Shown: positions 1 through 8,720 of the stretch, one piece after another
Numbering within the stretch: position 1 is the stretch's first letter
Layout of the letters: every line of letters begins with the position of its first letter
Assembly (NCBI GenBank): GCA_045540815.1
Contig: JAZQHY010000036.1
Coordinates: 1 to 64,000, forward strand
From: JAZQHR01 sp045540815
GTDB lineage: Bacteria > Bacillota > Clostridia > UMGS1810
Direction of reading: 5' to 3'
DNA: 64,000 nt
Position numbers and translations under genes: made by a program
The notes under the pieces: generated by a model
What the model saw: only the letters and a program-made list of their open reading frames with translations
Database searches by the model: none
What the model was told of the DNA's origin: nothing

Positions 1-383
1 ATATCCTTTGCAATAGATGCTACTATTGGAGCTGCACCAGTACCTGTGCCGCCACCCATACCAGAAGTAACGAAAAGCATTTCAGTGCCTTGAAGAGCTT
101 TAGCAATTTCATCTCTGCTCTCCTCTGCAGCTCTCTGGCCAATTTCAGGGTTTGCACCTGCACCGCGACCGTTTGTAAGCTTTTCACCTATCTGAATTTT
201 AACATTTGCTCTAGAGCCAGTTGAACCGAAAAGTGCCAATGCATCTGTATTAACTGCTATAAATTCCACTCCGCCCATTTTCTCTTCGATCATTCTGTTA
301 ACGGCATTATTTCCGCCGCCGCCAACGCCAATAACTTTCATATTAGCGCCGATAATTTCTTTTTCAGTATCAAATTCTAACAC
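1..383 (-). CDS. ftsZ: Cell division protein FtsZ (N-terminal part; runs off the window)
   Basis: Tubulin-like GTPase that polymerises into the division ring. The visible 127 codons read GVGGGGNNAVNRM near the start and reach the tubulin signature GGGTGTGAAPIVA at the window edge, which is diagnostic. The C-terminal two thirds lie outside the window. The start is a GTG at 381-383, seven bases after a perfect AGGAGG; no ATG sits at a suitable distance. It is the last visible gene of the minus-strand dcw cluster, downstream of sbp across a 109-nt gap that contains its own candidate promoter. Confidence 0.97.
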   Translation of the reverse strand, partial: MLEFDTEKEIIGANMKVIGVGGGGNNAVNRMIEEKMGGVEFIAVNTDALALFGSTGSRANVKIQIGEKLTNGRGAGANPEIGQRAAEESRDEIAKALQGTEMLFVTSGMGGGTGTGAAPIVASIAKD

Positions 384-434
384 TTGACTTCCTCCTCGTT
401 AAGTATTATACATAATTTTTGAGTATTTTTTTCT

Positions 435-443
435 ATTATAACA
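435..443 (-). promoter_or_regulatory. Candidate extended -10 promoter of ftsZ
   Basis: On the minus strand the sbp-ftsZ gap reads TGTTATAAT, a consensus -10 with the TGn extension, about 50 nt upstream of the ftsZ GTG. No good -35 is seen. A second TATAAT lies at 405-410. This fits separate, higher transcription of ftsZ relative to the rest of the cluster, which is inference. Confidence 0.45.
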
Positions 444-492
444 TACCTTTTTTCAAATTGCTAGTGTATTTTGTAATTTTTTTGTAATATTT

Positions 493-864
493 TTATTTTT
501 CTGCTGTATCTGCCTGTTTTAAGCCTTTCTTGGTCATATAAACACCAAGAAAATATCTTCTCACATAGGCAAAATTATGGAATAGTCTGCTTCCAAATAC
601 AATTACCGCCGCTAGATGTATGTCAACATCAAGCTTTTTACCTATAAAAGTTAAAAGCGCTGCTAAAAGTGCATTTCCAAACAAACCGGTAATAAAAATG
701 CTTGGTTCAAATTTCTTTTCAAGCGTAGACCTGTATGCACCAAACACTGAGTCAAGCGCCGCAAGAATTATTATGGCAACATACGAAGAAAGACTTGCCG
801 GTATATATACATTTAAAGCTAGAGCCAATGCCACACCCACTACTATAGAAATAATTATAATCAT
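493..864 (-). CDS. sbp: Small basic protein family (Sbp, DUF1290) membrane protein
   Basis: A 123-residue integral membrane protein of the small basic protein family that sits beside ftsZ in many Bacillota. About three hydrophobic segments are visible (residues 1-40, 55-75 and 80-95), followed by a basic tail with YVRRYFLGVYMTKKG. Length and position between the DUF881 gene and ftsZ match the family. The biochemical role is unknown; a link to cell envelope or division is inferred only from conserved context. The start ATG at 864 has GAGGTGAT upstream. Confidence 0.88.
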   Translation of the reverse strand: MIIIISIVVGVALALALNVYIPASLSSYVAIIILAALDSVFGAYRSTLEKKFEPSIFITGLFGNALLAALLTFIGKKLDVDIHLAAVIVFGSRLFHNFAYVRRYFLGVYMTKKGLKQADTAEK

Positions 865-890
865 ATTATATCACCTCTTACAAAATGCTC

Positions 891-1652
891 TTATCTGTTT
901 TTCTGTTTAGTGTCAGAAGTTGTATCAATGGTTTTTACAGGCTCTGCATACTTAAAGTTAATTATTCCGCCAAATTTTTCAACAGTCAGTTTAGATGCCT
1001 TAGACACCTTAATCTCAAGATTGTAAAATCTTAATTCCTCAACCACACCACCTCTTATGTTAAGAGCCGCTTCCATCGTAGATGAATCACCTATTGCCTT
1101 TATCGTAAACGGCGGCGCATATTTGTTTCCATTTATTGTAACTGTAGAACCTACACATCTTATTTCCGAATTCGATACAATTCTCTCTCCGTTTATGCTT
1201 ATAGCCTCGGCACCCGCAGAGTTAAGCTCGTTTACTATAGAGCGAAGGTCACTGTCGTGTATGATATATGCACTCTCGGTAAAACTATCGTTTGACGCAG
1301 CCTTAGAGTCACTTACAGTTACGGTTACACCAGGTCCTGTAACCTCTGTTAAACCTGCAAGTATCATATATCTTTCCATTTCGGTAATAAGCGCCTTGTT
1401 ACCTTCTGTGTTTTGCTCCGCTTCATTACGGTATATCTGAAGGTTATTATTAGCCTCAAGCAGCTGTTTGTTTAAATCGACATTTTTCTCCTGCTCTTTT
1501 ATAAGTTCCTTCTGCACCTCCTCCAGTCTTTGGAACTGCAGACCCGATATGGCCGAATTTTTGTAAACGCTTTTAAACTGCAAGGTTATCGTAAATGACA
1601 ATAGGAAAAACACCCCTGCAAGCGCAATTTGTAATTTTTTATTGCGAAACAT
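891..1652 (-). CDS. DUF881 family protein
   Basis: A 253-residue membrane-anchored protein of the DUF881 (YlxW/YlxX-like) family found in dcw clusters of Bacillota. One N-terminal transmembrane helix (about residues 9-25) is followed by a coiled-coil stretch rich in Q, E and K (about 40-95) and then the conserved extracellular domain beginning near GLTEVTGPGVTVTVSDSK. The ATG at 1652 is preferred over the GTG three codons upstream because GGGGTG then sits six bases before it. Function is not known; its place between ftsQ and sbp suggests a division-linked envelope role. Confidence 0.87.
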   Translation of the reverse strand: MFRNKKLQIALAGVFFLLSFTITLQFKSVYKNSAISGLQFQRLEEVQKELIKEQEKNVDLNKQLLEANNNLQIYRNEAEQNTEGNKALITEMERYMILAGLTEVTGPGVTVTVSDSKAASNDSFTESAYIIHDSDLRSIVNELNSAGAEAISINGERIVSNSEIRCVGSTVTINGNKYAPPFTIKAIGDSSTMEAALNIRGGVVEELRFYNLEIKVSKASKLTVEKFGGIINFKYAEPVKTIDTTSDTKQKNR

Positions 1653-1675
1653 ATATAACACCCCATAAATAATAG

Positions 1676-2473
1676 TTAATTTGCTCTGTAAGTAACCTTT
1701 TCAATATCCGTCATATCTATAATGCCTCCACGTGCATCGCCAAGCTCGGACACGACCTTTTTAAGGAAAGCAATCTTATACGACAGCTTGTCCAAATCTC
1801 CGAATTTCACCTCCGCTTCATTTCGAAGGGTCAAACTGACATTGTTTTCGTCATTCAAATCCATTGCCGATACGCTGGATAATAGGTCATTTTTTGAAAG
1901 CTCGTCCAAAAACTGCGGCATAAGCTTTGATATTTCTTCATTTTTGATTTCAACAGTTGAGCCTATACCAAATCTCTCAAGCTCCACACCATATATAAGC
2001 GGACACTCTACCGCACCTAGTTCCGACTTTACCTCAAGCACCTTGCCCGAAGCATTTATACCTATATAATTACCTATAAAAGGTATATACGCCGTAGCCG
2101 TGCTTTCCTTTACAGTTATAAGTACTGTGTTTGGAAATTTTATTTTTATATCCACTTCATCTATATACGCCATAGTAGAAACATTCTTTTTTGCAATGGC
2201 AGTATTTATCTTTAGTATATTTACGCCTGTATCAATGCCTGATGCACGAACTATTGCGTCCTTTTCCAAAATATTGTTGCCCTCAACTGCAATATTTGCG
2301 ATATTAAAAAGTGGCGAAAAAAGTGCAAGCACCACTATTGCTATCACTATACATATAATAACAAATATTTTTAAATTTGTCTTGTTTTTTTTCACTTTTT
2401 CTTCTGCGAATTTTAAATATCTTACATTATCTGTATCTTTCATATCTATCTCGCGCACCTTTCTAAAACGCAT
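1676..2473 (-). CDS. ftsQ: Cell division protein FtsQ/DivIB
   Basis: A bitopic division protein of 265 residues that connects FtsL and FtsB-like partners to the septal synthase. It has a short basic cytoplasmic N-terminus, one transmembrane helix (about residues 37-56), then a POTRA-like domain starting IANIAVEGNNILEKDAIVRASGI and the beta-domain containing VDIKIKFPNTVLITVKE. The start overlaps the end of murA by 11 nt. An internal ATG ten codons further on, preceded by AAAGGTG, is an alternative start. Translational coupling to murA is likely. Confidence 0.93.
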   Translation of the reverse strand: MRFRKVREIDMKDTDNVRYLKFAEEKVKKNKTNLKIFVIICIVIAIVVLALFSPLFNIANIAVEGNNILEKDAIVRASGIDTGVNILKINTAIAKKNVSTMAYIDEVDIKIKFPNTVLITVKESTATAYIPFIGNYIGINASGKVLEVKSELGAVECPLIYGVELERFGIGSTVEIKNEEISKLMPQFLDELSKNDLLSSVSAMDLNDENNVSLTLRNEAEVKFGDLDKLSYKIAFLKKVVSELGDARGGIIDMTDIEKVTYRAN

Positions 2474-3725
2474 CGTCTACTCTTGTTATAACCCCACCGA
2501 GTTTTTTTATGTTTTCATCAAAGCAGTCATAACCTCTATCAATATATTTAGTGTTAAAAACCTCCGTCTGTCCTTCCACGCCAAGTGCCGCTACAACAAG
2601 TGATGCACCTGACCTTAAATCTCTGGCAAACACTGATGCAGAATGAAGTCTTTCCACACCTGTGATATACGCCGACGCACCGCGCACCTTTATGTTTGCA
2701 CCCATCTTCACAAGCTCATTTGCATTAGCAAATCGCTCATCAAATATTTTTTCTTCTATCTCGCTCTCACCGTCAGCCGTTGCCAGCATAGCCATCATAA
2801 CTGACTGACAATCTGTCGGAAATCCGGGATACGGCATAGTAACAATCTTTCCTATAGCTTTTATTTTTTCAGGCGCTTTTATATGCACCCTGTCTGTACA
2901 ACATTTTATATCTGCGCCGCACTTTACCATTATGTCAGTCACACACTCAAAATGTTTTGGGTTTACACCTGTTAATTCCGCCTCACCGCCTGCAACCGTT
3001 ACAGCCGCCATATACGTACACGCAGCAATTCTGTCAGGCATTATGGTAAACTCTGCATCGTGAAGCCTTTCTACTCCTTTTATAGCAATGGTATCACTTC
3101 CGGCACCTAAAACCTTAGCCCCCATTGCATTTAAAAAATTTTGTAAATCAACAATTTCAGGCTCCTTAGCAGCATTTCGAATAGTTGTCACACCGTCCGA
3201 AATACACGAAATAAGCATTATGTTTTCCGTAGCACCTACCGACGGAAACGGAAGCACTATTTCGCAAGGTTTTATCCTATCAAGGCTGCAAAATATCTGC
3301 CCGTCATTTTCCAAGATATCAGCACCAAGCTTTTTAAATGCTGACAAATGAATATCTATCGGCCTTTTCCCAAGCACGCACCCGCCAGGCAAACTTACAG
3401 ACGCCCTTTTGCATCTGGCAAGCATTGAGCCTGCAAATATAATTGACGAGCGCATTTTCTGCATAAGCACTTCTGGTATAAAATCTGTGCACGCGCATTT
3501 AGAATTTATCGTAGCTGTATTACCACTTAAATCTACGTCGCAACCAAGAAACCTTAGTATATCAAGCGATGCTGTTACATCCGTAAGTGTCGGACAATTA
3601 TGTATAACACTCGTGCCACCATTCAAAAGACACGCTGAAAGTATTGGAAGCACGGCGTTTTTGGCACCTTGTACCCTTACACTTCCGCATAGCTTATGTC
3701 CACCTTCTATAATAAAATAACCCAT
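2463..3725 (-). CDS. murA: UDP-N-acetylglucosamine 1-carboxyvinyltransferase MurA
   Basis: Catalyses the first committed step of peptidoglycan synthesis, transfer of enolpyruvate from PEP to UDP-GlcNAc. The 420 residues match the usual family length. Visible signatures are the N-terminal GAKNAVLPILSA (K22/N23) and the active-site loop PGGCVLGKRPIDIHL, with the nucleophile/fosfomycin-target cysteine at position 116. The Cys form, not the Asp form of fosfomycin-resistant enzymes, predicts fosfomycin binding. The ATG follows AAAGGAG by 12 nt, a rather long spacing, and an in-frame TGA lies just upstream. A 132-nt gap separates it from murG. Confidence 0.97.
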   Translation of the reverse strand: MGYFIIEGGHKLCGSVRVQGAKNAVLPILSACLLNGGTSVIHNCPTLTDVTASLDILRFLGCDVDLSGNTATINSKCACTDFIPEVLMQKMRSSIIFAGSMLARCKRASVSLPGGCVLGKRPIDIHLSAFKKLGADILENDGQIFCSLDRIKPCEIVLPFPSVGATENIMLISCISDGVTTIRNAAKEPEIVDLQNFLNAMGAKVLGAGSDTIAIKGVERLHDAEFTIMPDRIAACTYMAAVTVAGGEAELTGVNPKHFECVTDIMVKCGADIKCCTDRVHIKAPEKIKAIGKIVTMPYPGFPTDCQSVMMAMLATADGESEIEEKIFDERFANANELVKMGANIKVRGASAYITGVERLHSASVFARDLRSGASLVVAALGVEGQTEVFNTKYIDRGYDCFDENIKKLGGVITRVDDAF

Positions 3726-3857
3726 ATAATACGTTCACTCCTTTAAGAGTACATATTATATAGTATGCCTTATTCAAAAAAGGTGATACACATCTCCACC
3801 GCAGAAGGTTATAACTTATTTATATCATATCCTCCAGGCATTCGAAAAACCATATTG

Positions 3858-4961
3858 TCATTTTCTCTTTCCTATAAGTTCCTTTGCCTTTATATATATC
3901 ATATCGGCTGCCGTAGTCTTCTTCATACTGTCTGCCTTTTTAGACATAGAAGATAATGATATCTCACTTTCCAGACAGGTTTCTATCTCTCTTTTTAAAC
4001 TATCTACATCAAAATCTTTTTCAAGTATAATCCTTGCCGCACCAATATCTGATAGTGCCCGTGCATTATATTCCTGATGATTATGAGTAACGTTTGGTGA
4101 TGGAATAAGTATAGATGGTCTTCCAAGAACACAAAGCTCCGACACAGTCATAGCACCTGACCTCGATATAACAAGGTCGGCCGCGGAAAGCACCTGATCC
4201 ATATTATGTATATATTTTCTAACGTCTATGTTTTTTGATGATTTGACCTTGCCACTAAGCAGCTGCATTATTCTGTCATAATCTCTGTCGCCCGTTGCAA
4301 AGCATACCCTGATGGTATCGTCATTTAACTCCAGTATGTAATTTGCAACAACATCATTTATCTTTTTTGCGCCAAGGCTTCCGCCGAATGCAACAATAAA
4401 CTTTTCGTCAGTTAAACCAAGCTTTTTTCTCGACTCATTTCTGTTCACTTCAAGTATAGCAGGTCGTATAGGATTTCCAACGGTAAGTATTTCCTTTGCA
4501 CCGTCAAGATATTTTCTGCTTTCATCAAAGCTTATAGCAGTTACACTTGATTTTTTTGACAAAAACTTTATTGCACTGCCGGGAAAAACATTTTGCTCGT
4601 GGATAATGGTAGGTATACCCATGGCATTTGCCGCATACACAACAGGCGCACACACATACCCGCCTGTACCTATCACTATATCCGGTTTGAATTTTTTTAT
4701 AATTTTCTTACATTTTGAAATTGCCCTTGCAAATTTCACAAGTGACTTTATATTTTTAAACGAAAGGCTGGTCTTAAGCCCCTCTACATCTATGTATTCT
4801 ATAGGAAAGTTCTCTCTGGGCACAAGAGTGCTTTCAAGCCCTCTCCTAGTTCCAACAAACAGTATATCGGAGTCTTTTTCTATATTTCTTATGTATCCGG
4901 CTATTGACAAAGCAGGATTTATATGTCCGCCTGTACCGCCGCCTGAAAGTATTACTCTCAT
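3858..4961 (-). CDS. murG: UDP-GlcNAc:lipid I GlcNAc transferase MurG
   Basis: Peripheral membrane glycosyltransferase that makes lipid II from lipid I. The N-terminal signature MRVILSGGGTGGHINPALSIA and the C-terminal donor-binding region with GAMTVSELCVLGRPSILIPSP are clear. The ATG at 4961 is chosen over one 11 codons upstream because it carries AAAGGAG seven bases ahead and starts exactly at the conserved N-terminus, giving 367 residues. It lies between ftsW and murA in the cluster. Confidence 0.96.
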   Translation of the reverse strand: MRVILSGGGTGGHINPALSIAGYIRNIEKDSDILFVGTRRGLESTLVPRENFPIEYIDVEGLKTSLSFKNIKSLVKFARAISKCKKIIKKFKPDIVIGTGGYVCAPVVYAANAMGIPTIIHEQNVFPGSAIKFLSKKSSVTAISFDESRKYLDGAKEILTVGNPIRPAILEVNRNESRKKLGLTDEKFIVAFGGSLGAKKINDVVANYILELNDDTIRVCFATGDRDYDRIMQLLSGKVKSSKNIDVRKYIHNMDQVLSAADLVISRSGAMTVSELCVLGRPSILIPSPNVTHNHQEYNARALSDIGAARIILEKDFDVDSLKREIETCLESEISLSSMSKKADSMKKTTAADMIYIKAKELIGKRK

Positions 4962-5026
4962 ACAAAAACTCCTTTCAAAACATTTTAAGCACAATTCTTC
5001 CTGAAGTCAGCCGCCTTCAAGCAGTC

Positions 5027-5054
5027 TTAGGCAGAACAAAAATGTTCTGCCTAA
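5027..5054. repeat. Perfect 12-bp hairpin between ftsW and murG
   Basis: Arms TTAGGCAGAACA and TGTTCTGCCTAA form a perfect 12-bp stem around a 4-nt loop in the 136-nt ftsW-murG gap. There is no T-run after it on the minus strand, so it is not a canonical terminator. It may be an RNA processing or stability element, or a dispersed palindrome. Confidence 0.6.
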
Positions 5055-5097
5055 ACTCGTCTAGTGGCATAACAGAAAAGGGGAAATTTATGCCATC

Positions 5098-6216
5098 TTA
5101 TTTTCCATTTATATTTCTGGTTGAATATCTCGATATGTTAAGCATAACGCCCATACTTGCAAGCATAAACAGAAGCGATGTTCCGCCGTAACTGAAAAAC
5201 GGAAGCGGCACACCTGTTGCAGGCATTGAGCTGGTAACAACCGCTATATTCATAAGCACCTGTATGGCTACAAGTGACATTATACCTCCTGAAAGAAGGC
5301 TTGAAAACTTATCCGGAGCAAGGATTGATATCCTTATTCCTCGCCATATAAGCATTACAAAAAGTATTATGGTAAACACCGCACCTACAAAGCCAAGCTC
5401 CTCGCATATTATTGAGAATATAAAATCGTTGTGCGGTTCAGGAATATACAAAAATTTCTGTCGGCTCTGTCCAAGGCCAAGTCCAAACAGTCCGCCAGAA
5501 CCTATCGCATAAAGCGACTGAACAACCTGCCAACCATCACCCAGTGTATCAGCAAACGGGTCAAGAAACGTAACAAATCTCTTCATTCTGTACGGCTCTA
5601 TTATAATCGCCGCCGCAAGTGCCACTCCGCCCAAAGGAAGAAGTGTCATCATATGCTTCATTTGAGCACCCGCCATATACAAAAGAACAAGCGAAGTTAG
5701 TGCTACTACCATAGCACCGCTAAGATGCGGCTCTATAAGTATGATAAGAGCTATACCGCCGATTAAACAAAGGTATGCCCAAAATCCTTTTACATAGTCA
5801 TTTAAATCAAATTTATTATCCGCCAAAAGCTTAGATAAAAATATAATCATAGCAAACTTTGCAAGCTCCGACGGCTGAAAGCCTAGTGAACCAAAGCCAA
5901 GCCATCTTTTTGCGCCATTTACCTCTTTACCTATAATCGGCACAAGCACAAGGCACACAAGGCTTACTATAAATATAGGAAACGCTAGTTTTTTTACAAC
6001 CTTATACGGAATTTTCGATATTATAAACATAGCTATTATACCAAGCACCGCCCATATAAGCTGTCTTTTTATAAAATACAGGGTATCGCCCTGATAATGG
6101 TGCGCCGATGCACTGCTTGCACTAAAGACCATTATAAGTCCGTATATAACAAGCATAAGCACAATAATTAAAAATGAAAAATCAATTTTTCCCGTCCGTG
6201 CTCTGTTTCTGCCCAT
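5098..6216 (-). CDS. ftsW: Lipid II polymerase FtsW/SpoVE (SEDS family)
   Basis: A 372-residue SEDS glycosyltransferase with about ten transmembrane helices that polymerises lipid II at the septum, working with the class B PBP encoded upstream. Visible signatures are GLIMVFSASSASA at the N-terminus, NGAKRWLGFGSLGFQPSELAK in the middle, and PEPHNDFIFSIICEELGF plus a C-terminal GVPLPFFSYGGTSL. Whether it acts in vegetative division (FtsW) or spore cortex synthesis (SpoVE) cannot be told from sequence. It follows mraY directly, where murD would be expected in many relatives. Confidence 0.93.
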   Translation of the reverse strand: MGRNRARTGKIDFSFLIIVLMLVIYGLIMVFSASSASAHHYQGDTLYFIKRQLIWAVLGIIAMFIISKIPYKVVKKLAFPIFIVSLVCLVLVPIIGKEVNGAKRWLGFGSLGFQPSELAKFAMIIFLSKLLADNKFDLNDYVKGFWAYLCLIGGIALIILIEPHLSGAMVVALTSLVLLYMAGAQMKHMMTLLPLGGVALAAAIIIEPYRMKRFVTFLDPFADTLGDGWQVVQSLYAIGSGGLFGLGLGQSRQKFLYIPEPHNDFIFSIICEELGFVGAVFTIILFVMLIWRGIRISILAPDKFSSLLSGGIMSLVAIQVLMNIAVVTSSMPATGVPLPFFSYGGTSLLFMLASMGVMLNISRYSTRNINGK

Positions 6217-6302
6217 ACAAAGCTACTCCCTTCTTTAAACATACTAAAATCATCATACTATGTATGCTTTAAACTCAATTAATCAGCATATTTTATTTGC
6301 CT

Positions 6303-7265
6303 TTAAAAGCAAGCTATATAACCTATAATTGCCAAAACAACAGTTATTATTACCGCCGATGAAACAATTTTATTTTCGCTCCAGCCGCACATCTCAAAAT
6401 GGTGATGTATAGGACTCATTTTAAACACTCTTTTTCCTGTAAGCTTAAAGCTTGTTACCTGTATTATAACCGACAGAGTTTCTATAACATACCAAAGTCC
6501 TACTATGGCAAGAATAAACGGCATTTTTAGTACAAGCGCTATAGCGCATATAGCACCGCCAAGGTAAAGTGAGCCTGTGTCACCCATAAACACTTTCGCA
6601 GGATGGATATTAAATATCAAAAATCCTATAAGTGCGCCTGCAAGTGCCGATGAGAAAATTGCTACACTTAGCTCTCCAAGCATTACTGCTATTATGGAAA
6701 AGAACACTGCAACCACTATTGTTACACTAGTAGCAAGACCATCAACACCATCAGTTAGATTCACACTGTTTGTACCGCCGATTATTATAAACAGCATAAG
6801 CGGTATATACAGCCAACCAAAATCTATGCTCTTATTCAGAAATGGGATAACCACCCATGTGTCAAAGAGTTCAAAGTGCAAACCAATGTAAATAAATAGT
6901 ACAGATGCTACAAGCTGCATAAGAAATTTTTGCTTCTCGGTAAGTCCGAGGTTTCTTTTCATAACGACCTTTATAAAATCATCTGCCAAACCTATAAGAC
7001 CAAATGCCAAGCTAAGCATCACAAGCATCATAGTCTTTTTGTCGCGGTCAAACAAAAGAGATACTGCTGTGATAGATATTATAAATATTATGCCGCCCAT
7101 TGTAGGTGTACCGCGTTTTGACTTGTGCCACGAAGGACCTATCTCTCTAATCTCCTGACCGAATTTAAGTTTTCTTAAAAACGGCACAAAAAATGGTCCT
7201 ATACACACGCACACTGTAAACGCAATAAGTGCTGCAAAAACGACCGCAAATATATTTTCTCTCAC
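6303..7265 (-). CDS. mraY: Phospho-N-acetylmuramoyl-pentapeptide transferase MraY
   Basis: Integral membrane enzyme that transfers phospho-MurNAc-pentapeptide to undecaprenyl phosphate, forming lipid I. The 320 residues carry the catalytic aspartates in GLADDFIKV (D95/D96), the segment GTNSVNLTDGVDGLA and the C-terminal MSPIHHHFEMCGWSE, all family hallmarks, across about ten helices. The start is GTG at 7265, with AGGAGG seven bases upstream. It lies between murF and ftsW. Confidence 0.96.
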   Translation of the reverse strand: MRENIFAVVFAALIAFTVCVCIGPFFVPFLRKLKFGQEIREIGPSWHKSKRGTPTMGGIIFIISITAVSLLFDRDKKTMMLVMLSLAFGLIGLADDFIKVVMKRNLGLTEKQKFLMQLVASVLFIYIGLHFELFDTWVVIPFLNKSIDFGWLYIPLMLFIIIGGTNSVNLTDGVDGLATSVTIVVAVFFSIIAVMLGELSVAIFSSALAGALIGFLIFNIHPAKVFMGDTGSLYLGGAICAIALVLKMPFILAIVGLWYVIETLSVIIQVTSFKLTGKRVFKMSPIHHHFEMCGWSENKIVSSAVIITVVLAIIGYIACF

Positions 7266-7309
7266 AAGCCATCCTCCTATATCAATCGTACTTTTCAGAC
7301 CAAGGGAAA

Positions 7310-8692
7310 TTAAACCCCAAAAGCCTTAAGCTCCTCAGCTATTACCTCAAGCTTCATAGCTCTTGAGCCTTTTACCAATAGATTGTCATCAATTTCTATA
7401 AAGCTTTTTAAAAATTCTATCATTTCATCATTTGTTTCAAAAATATGTACATTTTCACTGCTTAACCCATAGCTAATAGCCCCGTCTGCTATATGCTGAC
7501 TATGCTCACCTATAAGCAAAAGCACATCTGCGCATTTCTTCTGCGCAGCATAAGCACCAACCTCAAAATGATAGTTTGCCGATCTTTCACCAAGTTCTTT
7601 CATATCGCCAAGTACGGCAATCTTACGGTTTTCCTTAGCTATTGATTTTAAAACTTCAAGCGATGCACACATAGACTGCGGGCTTGCATTGTAGCAATCG
7701 TTTACTATAGTGCATTTTTTAAGCTTTAATATATTTTGCCTTATACCATCGCTTTTAAATTTTGCAAGACCTTTTTTTATTGCATTGTTATCTATACCTA
7801 TGCATCTGCCTGCTGCAATACTTACAAGCGCGTTGTACACGTTGTGTACACCTATTATATTTATACGATATTCTTCGTTATCAACCTTGAACGTTATACC
7901 CTCATCGTCAGGTGTTACATTTTTTGCGATGATATCATTTTCGCAAGAATTTATACCTACGCATATTCTGTCATATAAAACATCTTCGCTTGAAAGGTAT
8001 TCATCATCTCCGTTTACTATAAGCTTCCCGCCAGGTTTTAGACCCTTTAATATTTCAAGCTTTGCTTTAAGTATGCCTTCCTGACTTCCAAGATACTCTA
8101 TATGTGATGTACCTATATTGGTTATAACCGCTATATCAGGTTTTGCGCATCTTGACAGCCTTTCTATTTCTCCAAAAGCGCTCATTCCCATCTCAATTAC
8201 AGCGAGTTTATGGGTTGATTTAAGTCCGAAGAGTGTAAGCGGAAGTCCTATTTCGTTGTTAAAATTCCCCTCCGTCTTAAGAGTGGGTCCATACTCACTT
8301 AAAACAGAATAGATGAACTCCTTGGTGGTTGTCTTACCCACACTGCCTGTTACTCCCACAACTGTTACCTGAAATTTGCTCCTGTAATATGACGCAAGGT
8401 CTAAAAGTGCTTTTTTGGTAGACTCTACTTTAATGCAAAATCCCTCTTCACACTCATCGTCCTGCTCTGTTAAATACCCCAAACAAGCATTGCAAACATC
8501 TTTTATAAATGTATGACCATCAAAGTTCTCACCCTTTATAGGGATAAATAGTGTATCAGATTCAAGTGTTCTACTGTCGATAGATATACCTTTAACTGTG
8601 TCTGTAAGCTCACCGCGAATAAGTGTTCCGCCTGTAGCTTTCACTATCTCCTCTACCAACAAAGCCTCGATGTTATATATCAATCCTATCAC
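7310..8692 (-). CDS. murF: UDP-MurNAc-tripeptide:D-Ala-D-Ala ligase MurF
   Basis: Adds D-Ala-D-Ala to UDP-MurNAc-tripeptide to complete the pentapeptide. The three Mur-ligase domains are recognisable: an N-terminal domain with GISIDSRTLE, a central ATPase with the P-loop VVGVTGSVGKTTTKEF (about 112-125), and a C-terminal domain with VLGDMKELGERS. It differs from MurE by its NDCYNASPQSM motif, typical of MurF. The start is most likely the GTG at 8692, with AAGGGA just upstream; a TTG three codons in is possible. Confidence 0.95.
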   Translation of the reverse strand: MIGLIYNIEALLVEEIVKATGGTLIRGELTDTVKGISIDSRTLESDTLFIPIKGENFDGHTFIKDVCNACLGYLTEQDDECEEGFCIKVESTKKALLDLASYYRSKFQVTVVGVTGSVGKTTTKEFIYSVLSEYGPTLKTEGNFNNEIGLPLTLFGLKSTHKLAVIEMGMSAFGEIERLSRCAKPDIAVITNIGTSHIEYLGSQEGILKAKLEILKGLKPGGKLIVNGDDEYLSSEDVLYDRICVGINSCENDIIAKNVTPDDEGITFKVDNEEYRINIIGVHNVYNALVSIAAGRCIGIDNNAIKKGLAKFKSDGIRQNILKLKKCTIVNDCYNASPQSMCASLEVLKSIAKENRKIAVLGDMKELGERSANYHFEVGAYAAQKKCADVLLLIGEHSQHIADGAISYGLSSENVHIFETNDEMIEFLKSFIEIDDNLLVKGSRAMKLEVIAEELKAFGV

Positions 8693-8720
8693 TCATCCCT
8701 TCTTAATAAGAGTTATATAT

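Noticed and set aside
3765..3956. Plus-strand ORF of 63 residues in the murG-murA gap
   Set aside because: It overlaps the end of murG, has no clear ribosome site and matches no known pattern. The gap is probably only a leader.
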